From positions 62,001-126,000 of the forward strand of contig CAZFZN010000006.1 in the NCBI GenBank assembly GCA_964523105.1: a DNA stretch of 64,000 bases, given 5' to 3'. The position numbers and the translations under genes are program-made. The first letter of the stretch is position 1; each line of letters begins with the position of its first letter. Under the pieces are notes generated by a model. That model searched no databases. It saw only the letters and a program-made list of their open reading frames with translations, and was not told the origin of the DNA. Source of the stretch: V1-33 sp964523105 (GTDB taxonomy: Bacteria; Verrucomicrobiota; Verrucomicrobiia; Verrucomicrobiales; V1-33). Shown here one piece after another: positions 42,651-51,979 of this stretch.

Positions 42651-43687
42651 ATGCCACCGCACCGGCCGCCCCGCTGATTCTCGCCCTGGAAACCTCGTGC
42701 GATGAAACCGCCGTGGCCCTGTGCGACGGCGGCGGGCGCATCCTGGCGTCGGAGATTTCCTCACAAATCGCGGAGCACCGGCCGTACGGCGGCGTGGTGC
42801 CGGAAATCGCCTCGCGCAATCACATGGTGCACGTGCGTCCGCTGATCGGTCAGGCACTGGAGCGCGCGGGCGTGACGCTGGAGCAGGTGGACTGTTTTGC
42901 GGCCACGTCAGGCCCGGGCCTGGCGAGTTCGCTGCTGGTGGGCAGCACGGTCGCCAAGGCGCTGGCGCTGGCCTGCGGGCGTCCGTTTCTTGCGGTGAAC
43001 CACCTGGAAGGTCACCTGCTCTCGCCGTTCATCGGCCGCGGGGGCGGAGTCCAGCCTGGCATCGCACTCATCGTGAGCGGCGGCCACACCATGCTGCTGC
43101 ACCTGCGCGGGGCAGGCGATTTCACACTGCTGGGCCGTTCGCGCGACGATGCCGCCGGCGAAGCATTCGACAAAGCTGCGAAGCTGCTCGGGCTGCCCTA
43201 TCCAGGCGGACCGGAGATGGACCGCCGCGCCCGCGGCGGCGACCGCACGGCGTTCGACTTCCCGCGCTCCATGCTCGACAGCGGCGACTACGCATTCTCC
43301 TTCAGCGGACTGAAAACCAGTCTGCTCTATCTGCTGCCTTCGCTGGGCGACACCGTGCCGGCCCGGCTCCCCGATTTGTGCGCGAGCTATCAGGAGGCGA
43401 TTGTGGATGTGCTGGTCCGCAAGACGCTGCGGGCGGCGCGGGAGTTCGGGGCGCGCAGCGTAAGTGTCAGCGGCGGGGTCAGCTGCAATACCCGACTGCG
43501 CGAGGTTTTCACCGATCGCTGCCGCCGTGCCAAACTGGACTTGTTTCTCGCGGCCTCGTCTCTGACGACGGACAACGCCGCCATGATCGCCTTTGCGGCG
43601 CTGCATGGATTCAGGGCGGGGCGCCGCTCCGCCCTTGAGGAGGACGTGAATCCGAATCTGCCGCTGACATCGGGTGCGGCCCGGTGA
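42647..43687 (+). CDS. tsaD: tRNA N6-adenosine threonylcarbamoyltransferase
   Basis: 346 aa. Begins ILALETSCDETAVAL; metal ligands in VNHLEGHLLSP (HxEGH), then IVSGGHTMLLHLRG, DDAAGEAFDKAAKLLGLPYPGGPEMDRRARGG, SFSGLKTSLLY and VSGGVSCNTRLRE. It transfers threonylcarbamoyl to A37 of ANN-decoding tRNAs together with TsaB/TsaE/TsaC, which are not in the window. Translationally coupled to the nitroreductase gene. Confidence 0.97.
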   Translation: MNATAPAAPLILALETSCDETAVALCDGGGRILASEISSQIAEHRPYGGVVPEIASRNHMVHVRPLIGQALERAGVTLEQVDCFAATSGPGLASSLLVGSTVAKALALACGRPFLAVNHLEGHLLSPFIGRGGGVQPGIALIVSGGHTMLLHLRGAGDFTLLGRSRDDAAGEAFDKAAKLLGLPYPGGPEMDRRARGGDRTAFDFPRSMLDSGDYAFSFSGLKTSLLYLLPSLGDTVPARLPDLCASYQEAIVDVLVRKTLRAAREFGARSVSVSGGVSCNTRLREVFTDRCRRAKLDLFLAASSLTTDNAAMIAFAALHGFRAGRRSALEEDVNPNLPLTSGAAR

Positions 43688-43769
43688 TTTCCGTGCCGTC
43701 CCGCCGCAACGATTTCGTCACCAGAAATGACGTTGCCGGTGACAAGGCCCATGACTACACCTTGCCAAC

Positions 43770-44465
43770 ATGCATACCGTACTGGCTGTAGATGACGAAT
43801 CCGATATTCTGGAACTGGTGACCTTCAATTTGGAGCGCAATCAGTTCAAAGTGCTGACCGCTGACAATGGCCTCAGCGCCGTGGCCATGGCCCGCGAGCA
43901 CCTGCCGGACATCATCGTGCTGGACCTGATGCTGCCGGGTATGGACGGCTTCAGCGTTTACAAGGAACTGCGGGCGGATCCGCGCACCGCGGCCATTCCG
44001 GTGCTTATGCTCACGGCCAAAGGCGAGGTCAACGACCGCATCGCGGGCCTCGAACTCGGGGCGGACGACTACGTGACCAAACCCTTTAGTCCCAAGGAAC
44101 TCATGCTGCGGGTGCGCGCACTCCTGAAGCGCACGCGCAAGGTGACGGCGGATGCGAGCCTCAAGGTGGGTGACTTCCTGCTGGAACGGAATTCGCTCAA
44201 GCTTTTCCTGGCCGGTCAGCAGGTGGACCTCACGGCGACCGAGTTCAAACTGCTGCGCATCCTCGTGGAGGCCGGCGGCGAAACGCTGGAGCGCGATGCG
44301 CTGCTGCGCGATGTCTGGGGCTATTCGGATACGATGCTGACCCGCACGCTCGACACGCATGTGAAGCGCCTGCGCGAGAAGCTGGGGAAGTATGCCAACT
44401 GCATCGTCACGGTGCGCGGGGTGGGTTACAAATTCACTCCGAAGCCGGAGCCGGAGAAATCCTGA
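43770..44465 (+). CDS. OmpR/PhoB-family response regulator
   Basis: 231 aa. Receiver domain 1-120: VDDESDI (acidic pair), IIVLDLMLPGMDG (phosphoacceptor Asp about 51), LTAKGE and DDYVTKPFS (Lys about 101). C-terminal winged helix about 130-225: LTATEFKLLRILVEAGGETLERDALLRDVWGYSDTMLTRTLDTHVKRLREKLG, VRGVGYKF. Partner of the histidine kinase 68 bases downstream; order and sequence resemble PhoB-PhoR phosphate-control pairs, but no pst genes are near. Confidence 0.93.
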   Translation: MHTVLAVDDESDILELVTFNLERNQFKVLTADNGLSAVAMAREHLPDIIVLDLMLPGMDGFSVYKELRADPRTAAIPVLMLTAKGEVNDRIAGLELGADDYVTKPFSPKELMLRVRALLKRTRKVTADASLKVGDFLLERNSLKLFLAGQQVDLTATEFKLLRILVEAGGETLERDALLRDVWGYSDTMLTRTLDTHVKRLREKLGKYANCIVTVRGVGYKFTPKPEPEKS

Positions 44466-44533
44466 ACGGGCGCCCGCCGCGATGATGTCCCGGCGGATTG
44501 AAGATCAGCAGTTCCCGGCTACTCCCGCCTCCC

Positions 44534-45751
44534 ATGAACACTCCGGCCATCATACTCGGTGTCGCCGCCGCGGCTTCGGCGGGACTGGCATTCCTTTTCT
44601 GGAGTCGCTGGCGGAAACTCGTCGCGCAGCGCCGCCACGAGGTCTTCACCGAGGAAACGAAACGCAACGCGGTGCTGGAAAGTGTGCTCGAAGGTCTGGG
44701 CGACTCCTGTCTGCTGGTGGACCGGGACCGGCGCATCATTTTTGCCAATCACGAAACCAGCGAACTCTTCCACGCCGCTGACAAACTGGACGGCAAAGAG
44801 CTGAAGTCAGTGATTACCGACGAGCGCATCCTTGCCTTCGTGGACCGCGTGGCCGCCAGCGGGGTGAAGTGGGACGAAGAGGAGTTTCGTCTCGTGCTCG
44901 TGCAGAACGGCGTGCCGGCGGAGCACTGCCTTGTGGTGGCGGCGGCGCCGGTGCGGCTGTTCGGCGAAAACAGCACCGGTCACCTCCGCGTGGTCATTCG
45001 TGACGAAACCGACCGCCACGAAACCGAGCAGATCCGCAAGGACTTCGTGGCCAATGCCAGTCACGAACTGCGCACGCCGCTTTCGATCATCAACGGCTAC
45101 CTCGAAAACCTGCTCGATGGCCTGATCGACGATCCCGTCATGGCCCGCAAAAGTCTGCAAACGATGCAGAAGCACGGCGAGCGCATCGCGCGCATCGTGG
45201 AGGACATGCTGACCCTGTCAAAATTCGAGTCCGCCGGTGAGAAGGGCATTGCCGGGCTGCGGGCGAATTCGTTCAGCTGCCGGGAATGCGTGGAGGACGT
45301 GGTGGAGCGCCTCGCGCCGATGATCGAAGAGCGTCAGGCTAGGATGGACCTCGTGTTTCCTCCCGCGCCGGAGGACACGATCCAGGGCGACCGGTTTTAC
45401 TGGGACCAGATTTTTTTCAATCTGATCGAGAACGCGCTGAAGGAGAATCAGTCTCCGGGACTTGTAGTGAGCGTTCATTTGACGCGCCGCGACGGCGAGA
45501 GCCTCATCCGGGTGCGGGACAACGGCGTGGGCATTCCGCGGGCGGACCTGCCATTCATTTTCAAGCGCTTCTACCGCGTGGCGAAGCATCACAGCCAGAA
45601 GATCAAAGGCACGGGGCTGGGGCTCAGCATCGTGCGTCGAGCGGTGGAGGCGCACAGCGGGACCATCACCGTGGACAGCACGATGGGAGTGGAGACCGTG
45701 TTCACGATCCGGCTTCCGGATGTGAAACCGGCGGACGCCGAGGTCCGTTAG
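44534..45751 (+). CDS. PhoR-like membrane sensor histidine kinase
   Basis: 405 aa from ATG 44534 (12 further codons open upstream). One N-terminal helix (IILGVAAAASAGLAFLFW), then a PAS domain about 40-160 (LEGLGDSCLLVDRDRRIIFANHETSELF), HisKA with ANASHELRTPLSI (His about 180), and HATPase: NLIENALKENQ (N box), VRDNGVGIP, FKRFYRV, GTGLGLSIV. The single helix and PAS layout is that of PhoR/WalK-like kinases without a large periplasmic sensor. Forms a two-component pair with the preceding regulator. Confidence 0.92.
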   Translation: MNTPAIILGVAAAASAGLAFLFWSRWRKLVAQRRHEVFTEETKRNAVLESVLEGLGDSCLLVDRDRRIIFANHETSELFHAADKLDGKELKSVITDERILAFVDRVAASGVKWDEEEFRLVLVQNGVPAEHCLVVAAAPVRLFGENSTGHLRVVIRDETDRHETEQIRKDFVANASHELRTPLSIINGYLENLLDGLIDDPVMARKSLQTMQKHGERIARIVEDMLTLSKFESAGEKGIAGLRANSFSCRECVEDVVERLAPMIEERQARMDLVFPPAPEDTIQGDRFYWDQIFFNLIENALKENQSPGLVVSVHLTRRDGESLIRVRDNGVGIPRADLPFIFKRFYRVAKHHSQKIKGTGLGLSIVRRAVEAHSGTITVDSTMGVETVFTIRLPDVKPADAEVR

Positions 45752-45965
45752 CCTGAAAAGGAAAATGGAGAGGAGGAAAACCGCAGCCGACCGAAGGAAG
45801 ACAGGCGAACATTTCATCTTAACTGACGAGCCAAATGGACACTGATTCACACGGATTGACGCATGAATCCGGATCCACTCTCCGGAGGAGGATTCCCGTG
45901 AGCACCACTTGCTGAGTATCCGTGATCATCCGGGTCCATCCGTGGTTCCATTTCCCTTTTAAGGG
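45752..45965. repeat. Non-coding region with dispersed degenerate repeats
   Basis: Holds a second copy (45784-45809) of the AGCCGACCGAAGG motif of 36280. Further on is sequence of the type ATCCGTGATCATCCGGGTCC followed by ATCCGTGGTTCC (about 45920-45950), similar to degenerate repeats scattered in many bacterial genomes. No open frame with coding features. It separates the kinase gene from the convergent CotH gene. Confidence 0.55.
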
Positions 45966-48900
45966 TTAGGGGCTGGTGACACGAGTGCGCATGAGCAGTC
46001 GCGTGCCGGGCGCGCCGGGCGCGGGAGCCAGCCAGGTGACGGTTTCGGTGCCGTCGCCGTTGTCCACCACGCTTGCGGGCGGACTGGCGGAGGGAGTCCA
46101 CGAGTTAGGAGTGAGCATGGTGCTGGTTTCAAAGGTCCATGTCAGGTCTGTGGCCCCCGCCCGGCGGCGGACCGCGAGGCCCGGCGGATTGCCCGGCACG
46201 GCGACGCCGGCGGAGTTTTCGGCAGTGCCCGCGACGCGCGGATCGGTGCCGAAGGCGTATTCGCCGAGGTTGTTGAGCACGTCGCCGTCGGAATTGACGG
46301 CCATGCCCTGGGAGGGAATGGAGGCGGCGTCGAAATAGCGGGTCTGCCAGCGAGCGAAGGAACTGACGGCGCTGCCGCCCGGGTCGAGGCTGGCGCGCCA
46401 GCTTTCCGGAAGATTCGGATCGCCGCCGGCATAGAGCAGCGAGTGACCGGCTTCGTCGGCTTCGTCCGGCCAGGGCGGGTCGTCTCCGTAGGTGAAATCG
46501 GAAATGATGGTCCCGGTTTTGTCGCGCAGCGTCACGCGTTCGCCGGCGTCGTTGAGATTGCCGCCATACTGCCCGAGCACGGTAAAGGTAACGCCGTAGC
46601 GGGAGGCGAAGGCCGCAGGGTTCTCCACCACCACGACGCTGGCGCCGCCGGGCAGCCAGTTTTGCAGGCCGGGAGCGGCGGTGAACTCAATGCCGTCGGA
46701 GAAATAGATGCCGGTGAGGTCCACGGGCAGAGCGCCGGTATTGGTGAGGCGGATGAACTCGAAGTCATTGGCATCGAGCCAGCCCTGCGCAATCTCATCG
46801 GCATTTGGCACCGAAGGATGATAGTGGACCTCGGTGATTTGAATGTTCGCCTGACTGGCGGAGACGGCGCCGGGAAAGTAGTAGAGCCGGGTGGGGCCGC
46901 TCCAGCTCGAGCCGTTGGGCACCGGACCGCCGTCGGTGGGCGCGGGGGCCGTGGTCGCGGTGGGAGGATCGCTCGCCAGCAGGGGATGCAGTGTGCGGGC
47001 GATGATTTCAGTCGGGGCGGTGATGGTCAGCGGAGCGGTGTATTCCACGGCACCCGGCGTAAGATCCGGTGTGTAGGCCGGCCGCGCGGCTCCGTCGCCC
47101 TGGATCAAAAGACTTGGCTGCACGATCAAGTCGCTGCTGCTGAGGGATCCTCCGTTCAGGCACTGAATGGCAATCAGGTTGGTGCCGGCGTGCAGGAGAT
47201 TGACGGCAGAACTGATATCCAAACTGGTCGGAGGATTGGTGGCTTCCCGGTTGGAAGTGGTCCAGAGGCTGTTCCATGCCGCGACCTGGTTGTCGTAGTT
47301 GAGCACCTGCGTGCCGTTGATCCAAACGATGATGGTGTCGTCGAAGCGGATGGAAAGTGTCAGACGGTTGCCCGGCAGTTGAGCCAGTTGGTCGGGGGTG
47401 ACGTTGAAGGCCCAGCGGGCGTAGCAGGACCCGTTCACGTTGACCATCTTGTTCGTGTTGTTGTTTGGCGGCACGGGACTTGCCGGCGTGGACCATCGCA
47501 CACCGATGTAAGGCAGATAATCCGGTGCATTGTCATACCCAACGCCGTTGATGGTGCCGGCGGCATTGGTGAACCATGAGGAGTCGTCAAAGTCGTCGGC
47601 ATTGTTGCCATTCGCGTTGGTATCGGCTCCCTGCCATTCAATGCCGGTGGGACCGCCGGTGGCGCTGCTGGTCGGAACAATGGCGCGGACGGTGCTGATG
47701 TCCGGGAGCAGCGTGGCGAGAGTCGTCAGAGCCCCGGGAGTGAACAGCGCCTGCGGCGCGGTGGCGGGAGCCCGCGGGTCGGTTCCGTTGGTGGTGTAGT
47801 AAATCTTCACTCCGGGAGTGGACTGACTGGTGGAGGAGAGGCTCACCTGACTGCCGGCGGGCACCGGTCCGGAGGGCGAACTGCCCGTGGGCGGGCGCAT
47901 GAACTGCCCGTCGATGAAATCGAGGCGCCCGTTGGTTCCGGCGGGGGTGGATTTGGCCCACCAGTTCTTGAGCCACTGGGCCTCGCCGCGGAAGTGGCCG
48001 TTGGTGCCGGGAAACTGGGCGGAATTGCGCGGTCCTCCGAACCGCTGCTGATTGCGCCGGGCCGGCGTGCTCAGCGCAGGATTGAGGAACGAATTCCCCG
48101 GGTCGAGCAGTTCCGTGTATTCGTCCACGAGGGCATGGACGTGCGCCGTGCTCATCACGCCCTGACGGAGTTCCTCGTAGCGGTCGATGACAGACTGCCA
48201 GAAGTTAGGGTCGTTGAACATCCAGTGGAAGTAGTTCGGACTGAAAATCCCGGCGTTGTGGAAGTAATCCGTGCCGTAGTCGGGAACGTCGCCCCGCCAT
48301 GTGCGGGGATTCCAGTCGCGCTGGTCGGCGCTGCCCATGGCGCGGTCGAAGTCGAAGATCGGCCCCATCACGAGCTTGCCGTAGCGCGACTTGTGCCAGT
48401 AGCCGCTGAGGCGGAAGGCGTCGGCGCTTTTCGGCAGCACACTCAGCCACCAGTGATCGATGCAGGCGGGCACGTCGAGATGCGCCTGATAGCCCGTCGT
48501 GGGATTCATGAAGTTAGGCCCGTTCACCGCGGCATACATGGCGTTGAGCACTCCCTGGAGGTAGCTTCGCTGCTGGGAGGTGATGACCGGCAGGTGGGAA
48601 GGATACGAGGTCCACGCTTTCGGATAGACGAGAGCGAAGGTGCGTCCGGCCGCACCGAGGCCGGAGTCACCTGCGTCGAGCCGGTCGATTTTGAAAATGT
48701 AGCCGCCCTGCACTTCGGGCGGAGTGTTGTCCACGGGGTCGAGGTCCTCGATATCGATGCGGTTGTTTCCCCGGCTGATGCGGTCCTGGAAGGAGTAAAC
48801 ACCGTAGTAGTCCGCACTGGTCGGCGCTCCGGTGATCACGCCCCACGCCGGATTGCCGCCGGAGGCGCCCACGTCGTTGTTCACGCTCATGAACATTTCC

Positions 48901-50603
48901 ACATGCTGCGTGCGCGGTGCGTAGCGGCCGATTTCGTTGCTGAGGCGGTAAATCAGATCGTTGTGCATCAGCGAGAGGTCGAACTGGAAAGGCGCGTTGA
49001 GCACGAAATCGTCATTGGAGGCAAAGCCGAGCGGCGAGACCTGCTTGCCGGTCCCGCTCTCATTGAGCGCGCCCATGCTCATGGAATACTTCGTCGCGCC
49101 GAACGTGCTGGAGCCGCGGCGCTCGAAATACGCCGGCGTGACGAGGTCCGGCGGATTGGTCAGGCGCGTGACCATGCCGGCTCCCTCAAGTTTGGGTTCG
49201 AAGACGAACCACACCGCCTCTTTCGTATCCTCCGGCGTGCCGGCGCCGGGGGCGGAGGAGGAGGGGTGATTCGATCCCCAGCTGTGCAGCACCATCACCG
49301 GAATGTTGGAGGTGAAGTTCTGCGCTGCGAGGTCGAGCGCCACATAGGATTCGCTGCCCACCGGACCGTCAGGGCGGCCTGCTTCAAAAGCCCGCGCGCG
49401 AATGCGCTGACTGTAGTTCACTGTCAGCGGCCCGGCATACACTGACGATGGCATGCGCCGGATGGTATGCACGCCGCTCCCCGTGCTGGAGATGGGCAGG
49501 GTCGCGCCGCCGGGAGTGGCGGAAAGCCGGTAGTTGTTCCAGTCCGTGGGTGTGGTGGGAGTGATGGAAACGTAATAAGTGGTGCCCGCCACGAGTCCGC
49601 CGGGCAGCGTGCCCGTGCTGCTCACCTGGACCGGATCGCGATCGTAAAACTTGTGAAACGAACTTGTGAGGATGCCGGTGGTGCTTGCCGTGAAGCGCGC
49701 CGCGTCCCGCCGCAGGGAGATGGTGGTGCTGGCGGTCAGGTCCACCGGCGCACCGCCCGGCTCGTCCGAGAGCTTGATCACATTCGGCCCCTGGAGGAGC
49801 ACGAAGTAGGTGAGCGACTGCCCCAGCCCGGCGACCGTGCCTCCTTCGATCTGCACCTCGTCGTTGTCGGAGAACCCGTGCGCATTGAGTGTCAGTTCGT
49901 CGGTCGTCACGTTGCTGACGAAGCTGCCCGTCATGCCCTCGGCGGCCAGCGGCTTGCCGCGGTTCGTCGTATAACGGATCGTGGCCGTGGGCGAAGCGGT
50001 GCTCAGCGTCACCTGAAACGAAGTCCCCTGATTGAAGGTGCGGCTCGACGGCGAGAACTGGACCGGCGGGGCCGGGGAGTTGGCGGAATTGTTCGCCGCA
50101 CCCGGCGTCGGCACCGTGAAGTAGCCCGAGGGCGAGCCTGCCGCCGGATTGGTGAGGCCGTAGGAAACGTCGCCCGACTGCGGCGGATAGGTGGGCGACC
50201 ACTCTGTCAGGGCAGGCGTTCCTCCCGGAGCATTGAGTGCCAGATATTCCCCGGCGCTGGCGAGGCTGAAGCTGGTGTGCAGCGGCTGCCCTGCGATGCG
50301 GCGGTTCTTGCCGCTGGCGAACACCACCAGATACTGCCCGGGATTCACCACCACTCCAGCGGGAAACGTCCACCGCATTGGCTGCGCGGCGTCATCCGTC
50401 AGGTGATACCCGCCGAGGTCCACCGCCGCGGCGTCGGGATTGTGAATCTCGATCCAGTCCTGGAGCGTGCCGTCTTCATCGAGGAGGCCGCTGTTGTTGT
50501 TCGTCATGAACTCCGTGATCAGGGGTGCCCCGGCTGCGGGCATGGCGGCAACAGCAACGAGAAGGGCTGCAAGGCAGCCCCGAAGGGGGGGATGGGTGCT
50601 CAT
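45966..50603 (-). CDS. Giant secreted CotH-domain protein with lamin-tail and chitobiase-like domains
   Basis: 1545 aa from ATG 50603, before a signal peptide (LRGCLAALLVAVAAMPAAGAP). Order: LTD domain about 25-165 (LITEFMTNNNSGLLDEDGTLQDWIEIHNPDA, DLGGYHLTDD); beta-hexosaminidase-C-like module about 200-235 (SFQVTLSTASPTATIRYTTNRGKPL); interrupted module with two TASTT-type beta segments; CotH kinase-like domain about 450-800 (LMHNDLIYRLSNEIGRY, YYGVYSFQDRISRGNNRIDIEDL, GPIFDFDRAMGSADQRDWNP with the metal-binding Asp residues); another chitobiase-like segment; a sugar-binding-like module; a second LTD about 1270-1400 (ITEVHYHPS). CotH domains are protein kinases in spore coats; here surface modification is an inference. 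Confidence 0.9.
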   Translation of the reverse strand: MSTHPPLRGCLAALLVAVAAMPAAGAPLITEFMTNNNSGLLDEDGTLQDWIEIHNPDAAAVDLGGYHLTDDAAQPMRWTFPAGVVVNPGQYLVVFASGKNRRIAGQPLHTSFSLASAGEYLALNAPGGTPALTEWSPTYPPQSGDVSYGLTNPAAGSPSGYFTVPTPGAANNSANSPAPPVQFSPSSRTFNQGTSFQVTLSTASPTATIRYTTNRGKPLAAEGMTGSFVSNVTTDELTLNAHGFSDNDEVQIEGGTVAGLGQSLTYFVLLQGPNVIKLSDEPGGAPVDLTASTTISLRRDAARFTASTTGILTSSFHKFYDRDPVQVSSTGTLPGGLVAGTTYYVSITPTTPTDWNNYRLSATPGGATLPISSTGSGVHTIRRMPSSVYAGPLTVNYSQRIRARAFEAGRPDGPVGSESYVALDLAAQNFTSNIPVMVLHSWGSNHPSSSAPGAGTPEDTKEAVWFVFEPKLEGAGMVTRLTNPPDLVTPAYFERRGSSTFGATKYSMSMGALNESGTGKQVSPLGFASNDDFVLNAPFQFDLSLMHNDLIYRLSNEIGRYAPRTQHVEMFMSVNNDVGASGGNPAWGVITGAPTSADYYGVYSFQDRISRGNNRIDIEDLDPVDNTPPEVQGGYIFKIDRLDAGDSGLGAAGRTFALVYPKAWTSYPSHLPVITSQQRSYLQGVLNAMYAAVNGPNFMNPTTGYQAHLDVPACIDHWWLSVLPKSADAFRLSGYWHKSRYGKLVMGPIFDFDRAMGSADQRDWNPRTWRGDVPDYGTDYFHNAGIFSPNYFHWMFNDPNFWQSVIDRYEELRQGVMSTAHVHALVDEYTELLDPGNSFLNPALSTPARRNQQRFGGPRNSAQFPGTNGHFRGEAQWLKNWWAKSTPAGTNGRLDFIDGQFMRPPTGSSPSGPVPAGSQVSLSSTSQSTPGVKIYYTTNGTDPRAPATAPQALFTPGALTTLATLLPDISTVRAIVPTSSATGGPTGIEWQGADTNANGNNADDFDDSSWFTNAAGTINGVGYDNAPDYLPYIGVRWSTPASPVPPNNNTNKMVNVNGSCYARWAFNVTPDQLAQLPGNRLTLSIRFDDTIIVWINGTQVLNYDNQVAAWNSLWTTSNREATNPPTSLDISSAVNLLHAGTNLIAIQCLNGGSLSSSDLIVQPSLLIQGDGAARPAYTPDLTPGAVEYTAPLTITAPTEIIARTLHPLLASDPPTATTAPAPTDGGPVPNGSSWSGPTRLYYFPGAVSASQANIQITEVHYHPSVPNADEIAQGWLDANDFEFIRLTNTGALPVDLTGIYFSDGIEFTAAPGLQNWLPGGASVVVVENPAAFASRYGVTFTVLGQYGGNLNDAGERVTLRDKTGTIISDFTYGDDPPWPDEADEAGHSLLYAGGDPNLPESWRASLDPGGSAVSSFARWQTRYFDAASIPSQGMAVNSDGDVLNNLGEYAFGTDPRVAGTAENSAGVAVPGNPPGLAVRRRAGATDLTWTFETSTMLTPNSWTPSASPPASVVDNGDGTETVTWLAPAPGAPGTRLLMRTRVTSP

Positions 50604-50857
50604 AATTACCCGGTTTTTTACGGGATTCCGTCCGGCGGGGTCAACCCCTGTCTGCAGCCCCCGGAAAAAAGTGCCCCCGGCGTGCAGGCCCACGTTTTGC
50701 CGCACGCCGGGGGGTTAGTGGAGCCACCGGACCCGCAGACAGGCGGGCCAGGCGGTATTTCTCCAACTCCTTATTCGCAGCACGCCCTGTTCCGTTGCAA
50801 GAATTTTTTCACACCGCATTGCGTCAGGGGTGCCACAGCGGGCGCGCCGGCGCACCA

Positions 50858-51385
50858 TCAGCGAAATTTGACTTCGGCTTGCGGGGCTTCGCGATAGGTC
50901 ACTTCGCGGCCGCCGGTGACTTTTCCGTCCTTGTCGAGGTATTCGGCTTTGACGGTCAGGGTTCCGTCAGGGCGAATCTCAGAGCTGGAGCGGACTTCGG
51001 CGACGCCAGGTTTGCCGCTGACCTTTTCCGTCGCGGTAATGGTGGAGCCGCTCACGGTCATGGTGCCGGTGGTCATGAAGCCGGCGGTGGTGAAGTAAAA
51101 ATAGACGAGTTGCTTCTTCTCCGGATCCCAGCGCAGGATGCTCTCGCCGCCGTAGGCCCCGTCGTTCACCGAATGAAGCACCCGGATGGCGGTGCCGTTG
51201 AGGGCGCGTTCCCAGCGGGCGATGTCCACCACCGGTTTCTCCGGCGTGCTGTTCTTGAATTCCCCGCGCCATGTCCTGCCGAGGAAGGGACGAAAGGGTT
51301 CGAGGTGCTCCTCAAGGGTGTCTTCTGCCTTCAGGCCGAAGGTCATGGAGATGCTGAGAAGCGTTAGGAAGAGCAGAGAATTCAT
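50858..51385 (-). CDS. Secreted protein of about 175 aa, DUF1579-like, function unknown
   Basis: 175 aa. Signal peptide (MNSLLFLTLLSISMTFGLKA), then one beta-barrel-like domain: FRPFLGRTWRGEFKNS, GTAIRVLHSVNDGAYGGESILRWDPEKKQLVYFYFTTAGF, GTMTVSGSTITATEKVSG, GTLTVKAEYLDKDGKV. The pattern of a lipocalin-like calyx opening with FLG-W-G is like DUF1579/THAP4-type heme- or lipid-binding barrels, but I cannot assign it firmly. It is 34 bases below an EF-hand gene on the same strand. Confidence 0.75.
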   Translation of the reverse strand: MNSLLFLTLLSISMTFGLKAEDTLEEHLEPFRPFLGRTWRGEFKNSTPEKPVVDIARWERALNGTAIRVLHSVNDGAYGGESILRWDPEKKQLVYFYFTTAGFMTTGTMTVSGSTITATEKVSGKPGVAEVRSSSEIRPDGTLTVKAEYLDKDGKVTGGREVTYREAPQAEVKFR

Positions 51386-51418
51386 CTTATGAGGAGGCAG
51401 GGGCGGGGGCCGGCGGTG

Positions 51419-51892
51419 TCAGGAGGTTTGCTTTTTCTCCGCGGGTTTCTTTTCCACCGGGGGTTTTTTGGCCGGCGGGGCGGCGGGTTTCTTCGCAGCG
51501 GGTTTGGTTTTGGGCGCGGCGCTGCCGAGTTTCACATTGATGCCGGTGCGGTCGATCATGGCGTCGAGCGCTCCGTCGCCGGCTTTGTCGAAGGCCTTGA
51601 GCGGGCCTTTGGGATTCTTTTTGAATTCAGCCTCGATGACTTTGAATTCATCCACATCGATTTCAAAGTCGCCGTTCGCGTCGTAGGGTTTGAGCAGGGC
51701 GACGGATTCCTCCTCGATCATGTCCGTTTTCTGCTTCTTGGGAGCCGGTGCGGGTTTCTTCTTTTTTCCATCCCCGGCCGCGGCGTTTTTGGCGGCGGGT
51801 TTTTTCGGATCGGGTTTTTTGTCCGCGGCGGAGACGTGGGCGGCGGCGAAAGTCAGGGCAAGCAGGAGAGACAGGAGGGGGAGCGATTTCAT
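51419..51892 (-). CDS. Secreted EF-hand protein with Lys/Pro/Ala-rich tails
   Basis: 157 aa from ATG 51892. Signal peptide (MKSLPLLSLLLALTFAAAHVSA), basic Lys/Pro/Ala linker to about 55, then an EF-hand YDANGDFEIDVDEFKVIEAEF (complete DxNxDxEIxxxE loop) and a second, weaker loop FDKAGDGALDAMI. The C-terminal 40 residues are again Lys/Pro/Ala-rich. Calcium-binding EF-hand proteins with such tails are common as exported proteins of this phylum. Function unknown. Confidence 0.82.
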   Translation of the reverse strand: MKSLPLLSLLLALTFAAAHVSAADKKPDPKKPAAKNAAAGDGKKKKPAPAPKKQKTDMIEEESVALLKPYDANGDFEIDVDEFKVIEAEFKKNPKGPLKAFDKAGDGALDAMIDRTGINVKLGSAAPKTKPAAKKPAAPPAKKPPVEKKPAEKKQTS

Positions 51893-51979
51893 GGCAGTGG
51901 ATTTAATCACAGCCGGCCCGGAATGGTCACCGGGAATTTTTTCCGGGCCGACGGCGCGGAAAGAGGCGGCGCCGCCAGT

